Below, piece after piece: positions 26,591 to 38,590 of a stretch of DNA of 64,000 nt. The notes beneath the pieces were generated by a model that was given only the letters and a program-made list of their open reading frames with translations, was not told where the DNA came from and made no database searches. A program made the translations under genes and the position numbers. Source of the DNA: Perca fluviatilis (taxonomy: Eukaryota; Chordata; Actinopteri; Perciformes; Percidae); assembly GCF_010015445.1 (NCBI RefSeq), contig NC_053116.1, positions 25,694,637-25,758,636 on the forward strand, read 5' to 3'. Positions within the stretch are counted from its first letter, which is position 1. Each line of letters starts with the position of its first letter.

Positions 26591-26920
26591 ATGGTTAGGG
26601 TAAGAATGTCAGGGCAATAATATTCCAAAAAGGTGTAATACATGAGTAGATAATATTCCAAAAAGGTGTAATACATGAGTAGTATGGATAACTGTGTGTA
26701 ACTATATGCCAAGGTATACAGGGGTGCAAATAGCATACATTGATATTTGTACCAGACGGGGTATTAATAGAACACATTGCTGTGTGCACCGGCGGGGTAC
26801 GAATAGCATTCATTTCTAATTGCACCAGGGTACGAATAGCACTTCTAATTGCACCAAGGTACAAATAGCATACACTGCTAATTGTACCAGGGGTGCAAAT
26901 AGCCTCACCCTTTTATAAAT
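26590..26920 (+). repeat. Short tandem repeats (32-bp duplication and ~45-bp GTACGAATAGCA units)
   Basis: AATATTCCAAAAAGGTGTAA plus TACATGAGTAG occurs twice in direct succession (about 26619-26682). It is followed by at least four imperfect units containing TTGCACCAGGGTACGAATAG / CATACATTGCTAA. Confidence 0.8.
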
Positions 26921-26989
26921 AGTCTCAACCCTCTCTACAGCTCATAAATCAGTGAACAAGAAAAGCCCTTACATAGGTAATCTAACTAC

Positions 26990-28830
26990 ACCCCAATGTC
27001 ATTGTCACTTTCTTCGACATACTGTACCATGACTTTTTCGACATACTATACTATGGCTTTTTTCAATATACTATACTATGGCTTTTTTGACACACTATAC
27101 TATGGCTTTTTTATCACTTTTATCGACATCTTTTTTATCACTTTTTTGACATACTATACTATGGTTTTTTATCACTTAATGGCTTTTTTGACACACTATA
27201 CTATGGCTTTTTTATCACTTTTTCGACATACTGTACTATGGCTTTTTTATCAATTTTTTCAACATGGATTTTTTCAATGGCTTTTTTATCACTTTTTTCG
27301 ACATACTATACTAAGAATTTTTATCACTTTTTTCAACATACTATACAATGGCTTTTTAGGACATACTATACTACGGTTTTTATAATGTTTTTGGACATAC
27401 TATACTAAGGCTTTTTATCGCTTTCTTCAACATACTATACTATGACTTTTTTGACACACTATACTATGGCTTTTTATCACTTTTTTCGACATACTATACT
27501 AATGCTTTTTTTGACATACTATATTATGGCTTTTTTCGACATATGTACTATGGCTTTTTATCCCTTTTTTTCAACATACTATACTATAGCTTTTTGATCA
27601 CTTTTTTCAAAATACGATATGATGACTTTTTATACTATACTCTTTCGACGTACTGTACTATGGCTTTTTTCGACACATACTTTGTTTTTTTTCAACACAC
27701 TATACTAACACTTTTTTATCACTATTTTGACATACTATACTATGACTTTTTTGAGCACTTTTTTCAACATACTGTGGCTATTATTATCACTTCTTGACAC
27801 ACCATACTATGGCTTTTTATCACTGAATTCGACATACTATACTATGGCTTTTTAATTGCTTTTTCGACACACTATACTATGGCTTTTTATCACTTTTTTC
27901 GACATACTATAATATGGCTTTTTATCACTTTCCCAACATACATGAATTTTTCTCACTTTTTTCGGCATATTGTACTATGCTTTTTTTATCACTTTTTCCA
28001 CATATTATACTATGTTTTTTTTAACACTTTTGGGACATACTATACAATGGCTTTTGCTAACATACTATACTATGGCTTTTTATCACTTTCTTCGAGATTC
28101 TATACTATGACTTTTTTCGACATACTATACTATGACTTGTTATCACTTTTTTTAGAAATACTATGACTCTTTTCGACATACATTAGTATGATTGTTTTTC
28201 GACATGTTAGACTTATTATTGATAAAATATAGTATATACTATGCAACTTTTTTACTTTTTTCAACATACTAATATACTATGACCATTTCATCACTTTATT
28301 TGACATACTATTATACTATGACCTTTTCATCACTTTATTCGACATACTTTACTAAGACTTATGAATACTTACTATGAATGTTTTGTGGCATGGGTCAGTG
28401 GTTAGCACTGCTAGCACCTAGGCACCGCAGGCTATGACACTTGATTTTATCCCAGACTTGGGCCTTTTTGTGTGGAATTTGCATGGTCTTCCAGACTTTC
28501 TTTGACATACTACTATGACTTATATGACTTTTTTCGACATACTATATTTTGACTTTTTATTACTTTATTTGACATACTATATTATGACTTTTTTCGATAA
28601 ACTATACTATGACTTTTATATGACTTTTTTTCGACATACCATAGCCTACTATGACCTTTTAATGGCTTTTTCAACATACTACATTATGACTTTTTATGAC
28701 AAAACTTTTAAACTATTTAACTATTTTTATAACTTTTTTTAGACATACTATACAATTACTTTTTTCAATATACTATACTATGACTTTTTACTATTTTTGT
28801 AGACATACTATACTATGACAATTTTTTACA
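26990..28830 (+). repeat. A/T-rich minisatellite, main block
   Basis: About 1.8 kb of the same CATACTATACTATG / CTTTTTTATCACTTTTTTCG units, interrupted near 28380-28500 by a short unrelated piece. The arrays total about 3 kb. Confidence 0.95.
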
Positions 28831-29165
28831 TATACTCAAGCTGCCCCTCACCAGTCTCACTTAGGAGTTCAAGTGTGCAAAAGCAAGACTTAAGTTGACA
28901 CTGAAGGAATCCTGAGATTTAGTTGTGAACAACAACACGCCAACCTTGAAATCTGGAAGCAAATGAAGACTAGACAAAGCAGTGAGGAAGGAAACTGCAG
29001 CTCTCACACATCGGGACATTGTAGTACATGTTCAGCAAGGAATATAAGATCTTGTAGTCTGCCCTTTGGAGGTGGGGGGAAGGGGTTTCATGGCAACATC
29101 GTCCAGATTGCTAAAGAGGTTAGGAATCAGAGGCCAGAGCCTGCGCTTAGCCATCAAAGATGAGT
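28831..29165. other. Unassigned intergenic sequence
   Basis: Between the minisatellite and the first C1q relic. A short open frame here resembles nothing I know. Confidence 0.4.
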
Positions 29166-29171
29166 TAAGAA

Positions 29172-29392
29172 GAGTTAACCCGCAGACGCAGAAACACAAC
29201 ATCTCCCACCTCTAGAATCAGTGTGGTGCCATTAACAGAACTGCCATAACCGGAGGTCTGATGCTCATATACAATAAAAATATGCTCTCTGTTCTTGAAC
29301 CGGAATAACAGCTGTAGAATTTGAATTATGTCCATGTGCACCTATGTACAACTCAAAGTGGTAGGCTCCTCTCACTGGTGCAATGAAAAAAC
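29172..29392 (-). pseudogene. C1q-like gene, broken last exon
   Basis: On the minus strand it begins after CCCACAG with [20 protein letters not shown], as in the intact copy's exon 5. A net one-base insertion around 29290-29305 then breaks the frame. Reading on in the original frame gives [16 protein letters not shown], then [15 protein letters not shown] and a stop, and the last ~20 residues are lost. No partner exons 1-4 lie immediately upstream. Confidence 0.85.
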
Positions 29393-29544
29393 CTGTGGGA
29401 CAGTTTCTGTCAGTGAATGTAACTGGAGAATCATCTGTTGCAGCACTAGATGTGATTGTCATCCTCACTGAAATTTAAGAATGTAAAACATGTCATTGAA
29501 GAAGAAGTAAACAAAAAATGGTCATCTATGCCTGTTTTTTTTAA

Positions 29545-29725
29545 AGATTATTTTTTTGGGGCTTTTCCCTTTATTAAGTAGTGACAGTGGACAGATAAGG
29601 AAGGAGGAGAGAGATGGGGGATGACACACAGCAAAGGGCAGCAGGTCAGATTTGAACTCACACTATTGCAGGACTCAGCCAACATGGGTCAAACGCTCTT
29701 ACTGGGTGAGCTAGAGGTCATCCCA
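29545..29725 (-). mobile_element. tRNA-derived SINE, reverse orientation
   Basis: Reading the minus strand gives GATGACCTCTAGCTCACCCA, GAGTTCAAATCTGACC (B box) and TTTGCTGTGTGTCATCCCCC, the same family as the copy at 9121. Confidence 0.75.
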
Positions 29726-29729
29726 TCTC

Positions 29730-30590
29730 TGCCTATTTAATCATAATCATTAATCATTTAGTCAGATATAGTGACCTCCCTGATGTTGTTAATTGGCTGA
29801 GATAAGCAAAGACTTACCAGAAACTCAAGTTAGATAAGTAACAAATAAACATTGTTCTCTCTTTGCTTCCTCAATAAATCCAGCACAGTAACAAAGTCTG
29901 ACATTTAAAGAGCAACAACAAAATGTTACAGAAACATCCACTGGCGGGCAACAGCAGTCATGTATACAGTTTATGTGATCTTAACCACAGACTCATTTTT
30001 CCTCACAGACATTAACACGTTTCTCCCAAAACCAAACACAATTACTAAGTTATAAAGTCATAATATTGCAAAGTGTGGAGCTTCTCAGCTGAAAATAGAT
30101 CAGGGTGACTGTGTTCATTGAGCTTGTCTCATCAACGATTGAAACAACAGCAATATAAAAGTTTAATGTGAATGAAATGCAGAAAGAAACATTACATGAA
30201 CATTATAGTTACAAAAGTACAGATGAATATACAACTTCTGGATTTACTGGATAACATGGTCACTATAATCTCATTGATTATTACCACTTTAAATCACATT
30301 ATAATTACTCACTGTGTGGGAAAAAGTATAATTTATTTTTGATTATTGGGTTTAACTACAGTTCCACCATAAAATAATTTTAGTTAATCTTACATTTGTT
30401 ATTCCCAAACAGCTGTAACACATGTACTTGTTTTTCTGCAAACAATAAGAGGATATATGTTTTGGATTTCATTCAAATGTAAGAGAACATGAAAACAATA
30501 CAATGTATGACTTTATTTGAAGGAACAAAGGAAATTTATCTTCTCACATTAAAGACCATTCACGTTTCTTAAGAAAAAGTAAAAAACAAC
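29730..30590. other. Non-coding flank of a C1q tandem unit
   Basis: Parts correspond to the flanks at 32750-33070, 37660-37990 and 43130-43440 (TTGTTAATTGGCTGAGATAA, CAATAAATCCAGCA, ATCCACTGGCGGGCA). It is duplicated intergenic DNA with no gene. Confidence 0.65.
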
Positions 30591-30949
30591 AAGTAAGTTT
30601 CTTGTGTTTATCTGGATCCAGGTGATGATACAGGATTTTGCTTAGTGTTTCTCAACATAGTGAGATTAATCATGGTATTTTAGAACATTTTCTCATGAAT
30701 TAGTTTACTTCCTGAATCTAATGTTAAAAATCTGGCGTAAGTATTCCCTCACTGTCCATCACTGTGTATTGTGATGCAAATCCAGACAGAGACACAGAGG
30801 AAACATTCATGAACTTTTTTCAACAAGATTATTGTTGTTGTGGTTGTGCAGTGTTGTGTCAGCTTTCATATGAAGGAAAAAAGTAATGACATTTTAACAA
30901 ACAGTACTGATAAACTGCTGCTGTTATCATACAGCTGAAGAAAATGACT

Positions 30950-31285
30950 TTTTCTCTTTCACATGGTAAAAAGCAGATGACCACTGAATGTAATATTGCT
31001 ATTACTTCCCTCACTACCTCACATACTACTGTACCTTCATTCTCTCTCTGTAAGTGTCATCTCCACCCTCTGTTCAGCCAACGAGGCGCTCATATCTCTC
31101 AGCACAGCATGGATGTCTTGTGTGCAGGTCTGTTGGTGGTCAGAGACATTTGTTGGTTCTCTTCCCTGGGTTCCAGCTTGATTTCCATGTGGAATAATTT
31201 CGTTGTCAGACTCTGTCTGAAGCTGAGCCGTGGAGAGAGAGCAGATCAGCAGCAACAGTGGAAAACACATTGTCATCTCCATCAT
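30950..31285 (-). pseudogene. Collapsed C1q-like gene: exon 1 fused to the tail of exon 5
   Basis: Exon 1 begins at 31285 ([20 protein letters not shown] signal peptide) and matches the intact copy to QRVEM. A 2-base deletion (GTCTCATC to GTCATC in plus-strand text) then shifts the frame, giving TLTERE and a stop. About 60 bases further on, the sequence jumps into the last codons of exon 5 (the CACATGGTAAAAAGCAGATG region near 30960-30988) and its 3' UTR. Exons 2-4 and most of exon 5 are deleted. Confidence 0.85.
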
Positions 31286-31564
31286 TCTCTGCAGTCTGTT
31301 CCGTTCTACTTTGAAGTTTCTGTGTTAATCTCAGCCTTAAATAGTGTTATATGCTGATCAATCATTACCAGAAATGTTCATCAGAAACGCGTGCAGGAGA
31401 TCTTTTTGATAACAATTATTACTTGGAGCATGTCATCTGGAAAACACTGAAAACACAGCACACACAGAAACGATCTTTCAGCACCTGTATTTTGGAATGG
31501 GGCTCCCAATCCTTGAACAATCAGTTCAACAAAATTCAAAAAGTGTATTTTATAATCTATTCTT

Positions 31565-31567
<3 letters not shown>

Positions 31568-31624
<57 letters not shown>

Positions 31625-31630
31625 GCGTGT
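31568..31630 (+). repeat. (TG)n microsatellite
   Basis: A TG run upstream of the C1q exon 1 relic. The equivalent run in the next unit is at 36620-36683, so it was part of the duplicated segment. Confidence 0.95.
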
Positions 31631-31689
31631 GTAGAAAATATCACTGTGTAATTTTAAGAGGTGCAAATACATTTGAATTATTAAGTACA

Positions 31690-32400
31690 TCAATACATCT
31701 GTACAGAAGGCAGGAATACTCAGGTTCTCTGGGTGCTTAGAACATTCCAGAAAAAGGACATCCCTGTTGTGTCTAGGACCTCGCCAATGCGTTTGGTTTA
31801 GTTCCCCTTGAACTCCTTTGGTCTGCCTTCAGCTTCTTCCACATACCAGACACCATTACATCCCTGGTTAAATCCTACTTCCAGGACCTGCAGCTCTGCT
31901 TTACTACCTCTGAGTTTACCAGCTCTTGGCAGTGCCTGGAAGCAGGCATCAGGGCTGGATGCATTATCTCACCCCTGGCATTCAGAATGGCGGCCATGCA
32001 AGCCTTAAAATGCATTGAGAGTGGACAGTGGGTTGACTCTGGCCTGCTCCTCCATCCTCTCAGAGTTCACATGGACAGCATTACAACTCTGACCATCCCC
32101 GCTCCATGCACCACTCAGAAAACTCAGGCCAGTATGACGATAAAACCAACCAAGATCATCATCATCATCACCGGGGGTAAACCAATCCCAACAGTATTTT
32201 GAGCAGCCTGTCAAAAGTCTTGAAAGGTGGTATGATGAAAGCCTGAAGGACTATAGACCGGGTGTAACAACTGCAGAAGGAGATCAGCAGTGGCCTACAG
32301 ACAATCAAAGACCCGGTGCTTGCTGTTTGGGCTTTGACCCCGGATGCTGTGGCTCCTCACAATCTCATCATCAGAACAGCATCTTGAATAGTGGTTTGGT
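31690..32400 (+). mobile_element. Decayed reverse-transcriptase fragment (copy 1)
   Basis: Reading across frameshifts gives LANAFG.VP.ELLWSAFSFF, TITSLVKSYFQDLQLCFTTS and GIRAGCIISPLAF, resembling a non-LTR-type RT with an ANAFGSVP core and GxxxGCxxSP motif. It is shared with 36740-37490 at about 95% by eye. Frameshifts and stops make it non-functional. The element class is not certain. Confidence 0.65.
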
Positions 32401-32429
32401 TTATGACCTCACTACCTCACATACTACAG

Positions 32430-32515
32430 TATCTTCATTCTTTCTCTGTAAGTGTCTCATCTCCACCCTCTGTTCAGCTCATCTCTCTCAGCACAGCATG
32501 GATGTCTTGTGGATT
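32430..32515 (-). pseudogene. Fragment of C1q-like exon 1
   Basis: The minus strand carries [11 protein letters not shown] followed by a shortened [10 protein letters not shown] segment, with 12 bases lost from the SASLAE codons. It ends in the exon-1 donor context, while the signal-peptide half is missing. It marks a further C1q unit between two better-preserved ones. Confidence 0.75.
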
Positions 32516-33129
32516 ACTAAAATTCCAAAAGTGTATTTAATATTGATTCTTACTTTGTAGTGTTAAGAGTTGCAATTACATTTTAATTACTACATTGTGT
32601 GTTATCAAAAGTTTAAATATTTGTTTAAAATCACCTCATGGCTGATAATACTGACAGGATCTAAGACAAGCAGCACTAGATAGATGTGATTCTCAACCTC
32701 ATTGAAATTTGAGGGAAAAAAAATCTGAATTGGTCAATTTGACATAAAAACAAATCATCGAAGAAGTAAACAAATATTATCATCTCTACCTGCTCAAACA
32801 TTAATGAGACTGTGTGACCTCTCTGAGGTTGTTAATTGGCTGAGATAAGCAAAGCCTTACCAGATAGATGAGTCATAAAGAACATTGTTCTCTTGTTGCA
32901 TCCTCAATAAATCCAGCACATAAAGTAATACGTAATAAAGTCTGACTTTTGAAGAGCAAAAACACAATGTCATAAAAACATCCACTGGCAGGTAGCAGCA
33001 GTTATGAGACAGTTTATGTGATCTTCACCACACCTTAATTTTTCCTTACTGACATGAAAACGTTTCTCCCAAAACAAAATGTTTGTTTTTTCAGTGGGGC
33101 AGTTAGTCAGTTAGTTGGATTAGCGCGTT

Positions 33130-33770
33130 ATGTTTTAAATATGCATGCATCTTCTCAATGCCTTCACTCCTTCTTACTGTAGCATTGACGTTCAATGTAA
33201 ATCACCATTGTTCCCCGCTAGGGTTGGTTGGACTGCTTTGTCCCTCCAAAGACTTCATGTCCTTATTTATAAGGCTATTCTTAATTTGCTTTCTTCATAT
33301 CTATGTACATGTATCCATCTTAAAAAAATTGGAAGCTACCATCTCCGCTCTGTGACATGTTCCCAAGACTCACTCTTGATATCAGTCCCCAACATCTATC
33401 TTGAAATGGGGAAAAAGGGCTTTTACTGTAGGTATTCTGCTCCTGCTGCTTGGAATTTGCTGCAGACTGATTCTTTAAATGTTTTCAAAAGTAAATTGAA
33501 GGAGTTGGAGGAACACACCATCAGTTTGTAAATGCTTTGACTGAGATATTTGCCTCTATATTATGTAGAACAAGATGACCTGAGTCTTATTTTTTGGTAT
33601 AATCATGCTGTGATCTGAAATGTTATAGTCTGTAACTGTTATTTGTTGTATGTCTGAAACTTTGTTTAATGTGCTGCTGCTGTCTTGGTAGGACCCTCTT
33701 GTAAAGGAGATTTTTAATCTCAATGAGACTTTTCTTGGTTAAATAAATTCTAAAAACTTTTTTTTTTTTT
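33130..33770 (+). mobile_element. LINE 3' fragment (Rex/CR1-like), copy 1
   Basis: The open frame 33145-33531 contains LRSVTCSQDSLLISVPNIYL followed by EMGKKGF and SAPAAWNLLQTDSL, typical of the extreme C-terminus of CR1/Rex/L2-group RT proteins. It is followed by the tail TTTTTAATCTCAATGAGACT and GGTTAAATAAA. Copy 2 is at 38040-38590. Confidence 0.8.
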
Positions 33771-34637
33771 TAAATCATTGTTCCACCTTAAAAATACTAT
33801 TGTATAATCTAACATTTCTTATTTCCAAACAGATGTGACACATTTATTTGTTTTTCTGCAAAAATAAGATGATTTTTTTAAACTTAATAAACCATGTGTT
33901 AAAGAAAAGTCCACAGAAAGTACTGCAGTGATATGTTTATGCTTTTATTCAAATGTAAGCGAACATAAAAACAATACAATATTTAATATGTACAACTTAT
34001 TGTTGCTGCAAAGCTTTGTCATCCAGCTTTCAGGATAAATACTGTAAATGCGATTTTAACTTGCTGGTACTGATGAAGTACTCCTGTATGTCAAGATACT
34101 TCGCATAACAAAGTACTGCTATCATGCATATGAAGAAACAAAGGGAATTTCCTTCTTACATTAAAGACCATTCACGTTTCTAAAGAAAAAGTAAAAAAAA
34201 ACAATCAGACAGTAAAAGTGAGGTGGTTTGGTTGGAAGCTTTGGTCCAACGAGTAAGTAAGTTTCTGGTGTTTATCTGGATCCAGGTGATGATACAGGAT
34301 TTTGTTTAGTGTTTCTTAACATAGTGAGATAAATCATGGTATTATAGAACGTTACACAATTTTCTCATTAATTAGTTTAGTTCCTTGCTCTAATGTTAAA
34401 AATCTGGCACAAGTATTCCCTCACTGTCACTGTGTATTGTTATGCAAATCCAGAAGGAGACACAGAGGAAACATTCATGAACTTTTTTCAACAAGATTAT
34501 TATTGTTGTGGTTGTGCAGTGTTGTGTCAGTTGTCATATAAAGGAAAAGATGAATGACATTTTAACAAACAGTATTGATAAACTGCTGCAGTGTGTGCAC
34601 AGTTATCATACAGCTGAAGAAAAGGACTGTTTCTCTT

Positions 34638-35186
34638 TCACATGGTAAAAAGCAGATGACCACTGAATGTGCTGTGGTGATTTCCATCGTCAAATATTCT
34701 TGAGTTAACCCACAGACGCACAAAAACAACATCTCCGACCTCTAGAAGCAGCGAGGCGCCATTAGCAGTAGAGCCATAATGGTACGGCTGATGCTGATAT
34801 GCCATAAAAATATGCTCTCCATTCTTGACCAGCACAGCACCTGAACCATATGAATTATGTCCATATGCACCTATGTAGAACTCAAAGTGGTAGGCTCCTC
34901 TCACTGGTGCAATGAAAAAACCTGTGGGACAGTTTCTGTCAGTGAATGTAACTGGAGAATCATCTGTTGCAGGTTGAAGTCAACATAGCTTTGACAAAAG
35001 TCAAATGAAATCTTTAAATTTGAGAATTCTAGTACCTGTGTTTGGGTTGTAGGCATTTCCAATGTTTGTGACAACATATCTGAAGGTGAGAGGAGTGTGT
35101 GTGTTAAATGGTCCGAGAGTTCCTGAGCCTGAAGCCAACAGAGAGGCTGAGAAAGCCACCTGTTTGACTGAGAGAGGGAGAGACAG

Positions 35187-35270
<84 letters not shown>

Positions 35271-36332
35271 GGGAATATACTTGTTTTAAAGTGGATGATG
35301 TTACAGCAAGGAGATGGTTACAACAATAAGCTTGTTTCTAAATTCAGTATTGTTATCATCTATTAAAAACATATTCTCTGTATTATTATGCAATTCACCA
35401 TTCTAGATAGCGTTTTTTATTATGTAAATATCATTTGAACAAAACTGTTTAAATACTAAATTGCTAGTTTAAGTTGGAGACTTACCTTCTCCATCTCTCT
35501 TCAGAGCCTCCACCTGGTTTACTGTAACATTTGTCCTGGCTTTCATGGTGATCAGCTCTGCTGTCTGTGCTGAAATTAATTGGAAAAAGTAGCAATGAGA
35601 AATAAACCATAGTCTCCAATGAAAACAATCTTTGACAGTTAAAAGTATTCAATCATCACTGTTTTATTAGGGTGTGTTTTAGCGACTGAAAACCTGAATA
35701 TTGGTAAATTACTTCATACTGTTCAGAAATGTGAGTAAGATGCGTGATTAAAATCCCTTGCAAATATATAACGGTATTAAGGAAAACTGTCTTACAGTGT
35801 TTTCATTGTTTTTTATCATGTCATTTTGAAATGTAAATATGCAATATTGATCAATATATACATATACCTTGTAGCTGTTGCTTCAGCGTGTCCACCTCAG
35901 TCTTTTGCAGATCCAGTTCTCTCAGCTTAGCTGCCTGTACTATGAAAAAGAAATTCAATGATAAGACATATTCTTTGCAAACACCATTTCTGTCGTTTGT
36001 GTATGGACTTATAACATGTTATTATTAAAAATAAAAACCTGTTACAAAGCAGAGGTTTCTTGTGCTATTACTACCTTACCGTCATTCTCTCTCTGTAAGT
36101 GTCTCATCTCCACCCTCTGTTCAGCCAACGAGGCGCTCATCTCTCTCAGCACAGCATGGATGTCTTGTGTGCAGGTCTGTTGGTGGTCAGAGACATTCGT
36201 TGGTTCTCTTCCCTGGGATCCAGCTTGATTTCCATGTGGAGTAATTTCGTTGTCAGACTCTTTCTGAAGCTGAGCCGTGGAGAGAGAGCAGATCAGCAGC
36301 AACAGTGGAAAACACATTGTCATCTCCATCAT
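34638..36332 (-). CDS. Secreted C1q-domain protein (complement C1q-like), intact, five exons, 274 aa
   Basis: Minus-strand exons: 36080-36332, 35868-35939, 35486-35569, 35036-35167, 34638-34921; all introns are GT-AG and the exons sum to 825 nt. Residues 1-21 are a signal peptide ([20 protein letters not shown]). Residues about 50-136 are Leu/Glu-rich heptad sequence (coiled coil) with a single NVS glycosylation site and one Cys. Residues about 139-274 are a C1q domain ([45 protein letters not shown]). No collagen repeat is present, as in the cerebellin/C1q-like short secreted group in fish; such proteins trimerise through the C1q head. I chose the exon-5 acceptor CCCACAG because it gives the canonical NPNTGFF; an upstream in-frame acceptor would add 14 residues. 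It belongs to a tandem cluster with decayed copies. Its exact ligand is unknown. Confidence 0.88.
35180..35270 (+). repeat. (AG)n microsatellite beside the exon-4 acceptor
   Basis: On the gene's strand this is a (CT)n run ending ..CTCTCTCAG at the acceptor, so it also serves as the polypyrimidine tract. The sister gene has a longer, purer run at 39984-40058. Confidence 0.95.
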
Positions 36333-36382
36333 TCTCTGCAGTCTTTTCAGTTCTACTTTGAAGTTTCTGTGTTAATCTCAGC

Positions 36383-36390
36383 CTTAAATA
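36383..36390 (-). promoter_or_regulatory. TATA-like box of the intact C1q-like gene
   Basis: TATTTAAG on the minus strand, about 50 bases before the first ATG. It is conserved at the same spacing in the two sister copies (31336-31343, 42748-42755). The spacing fits a short 5' UTR, but the transcription start is inferred. Confidence 0.55.
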
Positions 36391-36615
36391 GTGTTATATG
36401 CTGATTAATCATTACCAGAAATGTTCATCAGAAACGCGTGCAGGAGATCTTTTTGATAACAATTATTACTTGGAGTATGTCATCTGGAAAACAACACTGA
36501 AAACACAGCACACACACAGAAACGATCTTTCAGCACCTGTATTTTGGAATGTGACTCCCAATCCTTGAACAATCAGTTCACCAAATTCAAAAAGTGTATT
36601 TTATAATATATTCTT

Positions 36616-36619
<4 letters not shown>

Positions 36620-36683
<64 letters not shown>
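36620..36683 (+). repeat. (TG)n microsatellite
   Basis: About 32 TG units upstream of the intact C1q-like gene, orthologous by position to the run at 31568. Confidence 0.96.
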
Positions 36684-36686
<3 letters not shown>

Positions 36687-36739
36687 AAATCTCACTTTCT
36701 AATTTTATGATGTGCAATCACATTTTAATTACTAAGTAC

Positions 36740-37490
36740 ATCAATACATGTGTACAGAAGGCAGGAATACTCAGGTTCTCTGGGTGCTTAGAACATTCCA
36801 GATCAGGCACCAGATCCAATTGGCAAAGGAAGAGAAAAGGGACATCCATGTTGTGTCTAGGACCTCGCCAATGCGTTTGGTTTAGTTCCCCATGAACTCC
36901 TTTGGTCTGCCTTCAGCTTCTTCCACATACCAGACACCATTACATCCCTGGTTAAATCCTACTTCCAGGACCTGCAGCTCTGCTTTACTACCTCTGAGTT
37001 TACCAGCTCATGGCAGTGCCTGGAAGCAGGCATCATGGCTGGATGCATTATCTCACCCCTGGCATTCATGCATGCCTTAAAATGGGTTGTGGGAGGACAG
37101 TGGGTTGACTCTGGTCTGCGCCTCCATCCTCTCAGAGTTCACATGGACGGCATTACAACTCTGACCACCCCCGCTCCATGCACCACTCAGAAAACTGGAA
37201 AAGAACATCAGGCCAGTATGAAGATAAAACCAACTAAGATCATCATCATTGGAGGTGACCCAATCCCAACAGTATGTCGAGCAGCCTGTCAAAAGTCTTG
37301 AAAGGTGGTATGATGAAAGACTGAAGGACTATAGACCGGGTGTAACAACTGCAGAAGGAGATCAGCAGTGGCCTACAGACAATCAACAACAGCCAGCTGC
37401 CTGGAAGATTAAAGACCCGGTGCTTGCTGTTTGGGCTTTGACCCCGGATGCTGTGGCTCCTCACAGTCTCATCATCAGAACAACATCTTT
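36740..37490 (+). mobile_element. Decayed reverse-transcriptase fragment (copy 2)
   Basis: The same fragment as 31690-32400 but slightly longer. It contains VQKAGILRFSGCLEH, then a frameshift, LANAFG.VPHELLW, SYFQDLQLCFTTSEF, GIMAGCIISPLAF, and further on MKIKPTK and a WYDERLKDYRP tail. Several frameshifts and stops are present. It lies at the same place in the tandem unit as copy 1, so it was duplicated along with the C1q gene. Confidence 0.65.
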
Positions 37491-37499
37491 ATAGTGGTT

Positions 37500-38040
37500 T
37501 GGTTTTGATTATCACACGTTTAAATATTTGTTTAAAATCACCTGCATATCATGGCTGATAATACTGACAGGATCTAATACAAGCAGTCCTAGATAGATGT
37601 GATTCTCAACCTCATTGAAATAAAAAAAAAAAATAATCTAAATTGGTCAACTTATAAAAACAAGTTATCGAAGAAGTAAACAAATATTATCATCTCCACC
37701 TGCTCAAACATTAATGAGACTGTGTGACCTCTCTGAGGTTGTTAATTGGCTGAGATAAGCAAAGACTTACCAGATAGATGAGTCATAAAGAACATTGTTC
37801 TCTTGTTGCAGCCTCAATAAATCCAGCACATAAAGTAATACGTAATAAAGTCTGACTTTTGAAGAGCCAAACAACAACATCACAAAACACCCACTGGCAG
37901 GTAGCAGCAGTTATGAGACAGGTTATGTGATCTTCACCACAGCTTAATTTTTCCATACTGACATGAACAAGTTTCTCCCAAAACAAAATGTTAGTTTTTT
38001 CAGTGGGGCAGTTAGTCAGTTAGTTGGGTTAGCGCGTTAT
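37500..38040. other. Non-coding flank of the duplicated C1q unit
   Basis: Parallel to 32530-33130 (ATATTTGTTTAAAATCACCT, CAGGATCTAA, TCATCTCCACCTGCTCAAAC, GTTAATTGGCTGAGATAAGC). No gene is visible. Confidence 0.75.
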
Positions 38041-38590
38041 GTTTTAAATATGCATGCATCTTCTCAATGCCTTCACTCCTTACTGTAGCATTGACGTTCA
38101 ATGTAAATCACCATTGTTCCCCGCTAGGGTTGGTTGGACTGCTTTGTCCCTCCATAGATTTCATGTCCTTATTTATAAGGCTATTATTATTTTGCTTTCT
38201 TCATATCTATGTACATGTATCCATCTTAAAAAAACTGGAAGCTACCGTCTCCGCTCTGTGACATGTTCCCAAGACTCACTCTTGATATCAGTCCCCAACG
38301 TCTATCTTTAAATGGAGAAAAAGGGCTTTTACTGTAGGTATTCTGCTCCTGCTGCTTGGAATTTGCTGCAGACTGATTCTTTAAATGTTTTCAAAAGTAA
38401 ATTGAAGGAGTTGGAGAAACATACCATCAGTTTGTAAATGCTCTGAAATCTGAAATGTTATAGTCTGTAACTGTTATTTGTTGTATGTCTGAAACTTTAT
38501 TTAATGTGCTGCTGCTGTCTTGGTAGGACCCTCTTGTAAAGGAGATTTTTAATCTCAATGAGACTTTTCTTGGTTGAATAAATTCTAAAA
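38040..38590 (+). mobile_element. LINE 3' fragment (Rex/CR1-like), copy 2
   Basis: Matches 33130-33770: LRSVTCSQDSLLISVPNVYL, a stop, and then the SAPAAWNLLQTDSL codons and the AATCTCAATGAGACTTTTCT tail. About 100 bases of copy 1 after the frame are deleted here. Confidence 0.8.

Noticed and set aside
25341..28742. Open frames such as FFITFFDILYYGFF
   Set aside because: Translation of the minisatellite unit in a frame free of stops.
24080..28830. CRISPR-like regular repeats
   Set aside because: Eukaryotic minisatellite: units vary in length, spacers are not unique, and there are no cas genes.
34921..34963. A novel 14-residue insertion in the C1q domain
   Set aside because: The downstream CCCACAG acceptor restores the canonical NPNTGFF, so the extra residues are most likely intron; kept only as a possible isoform.
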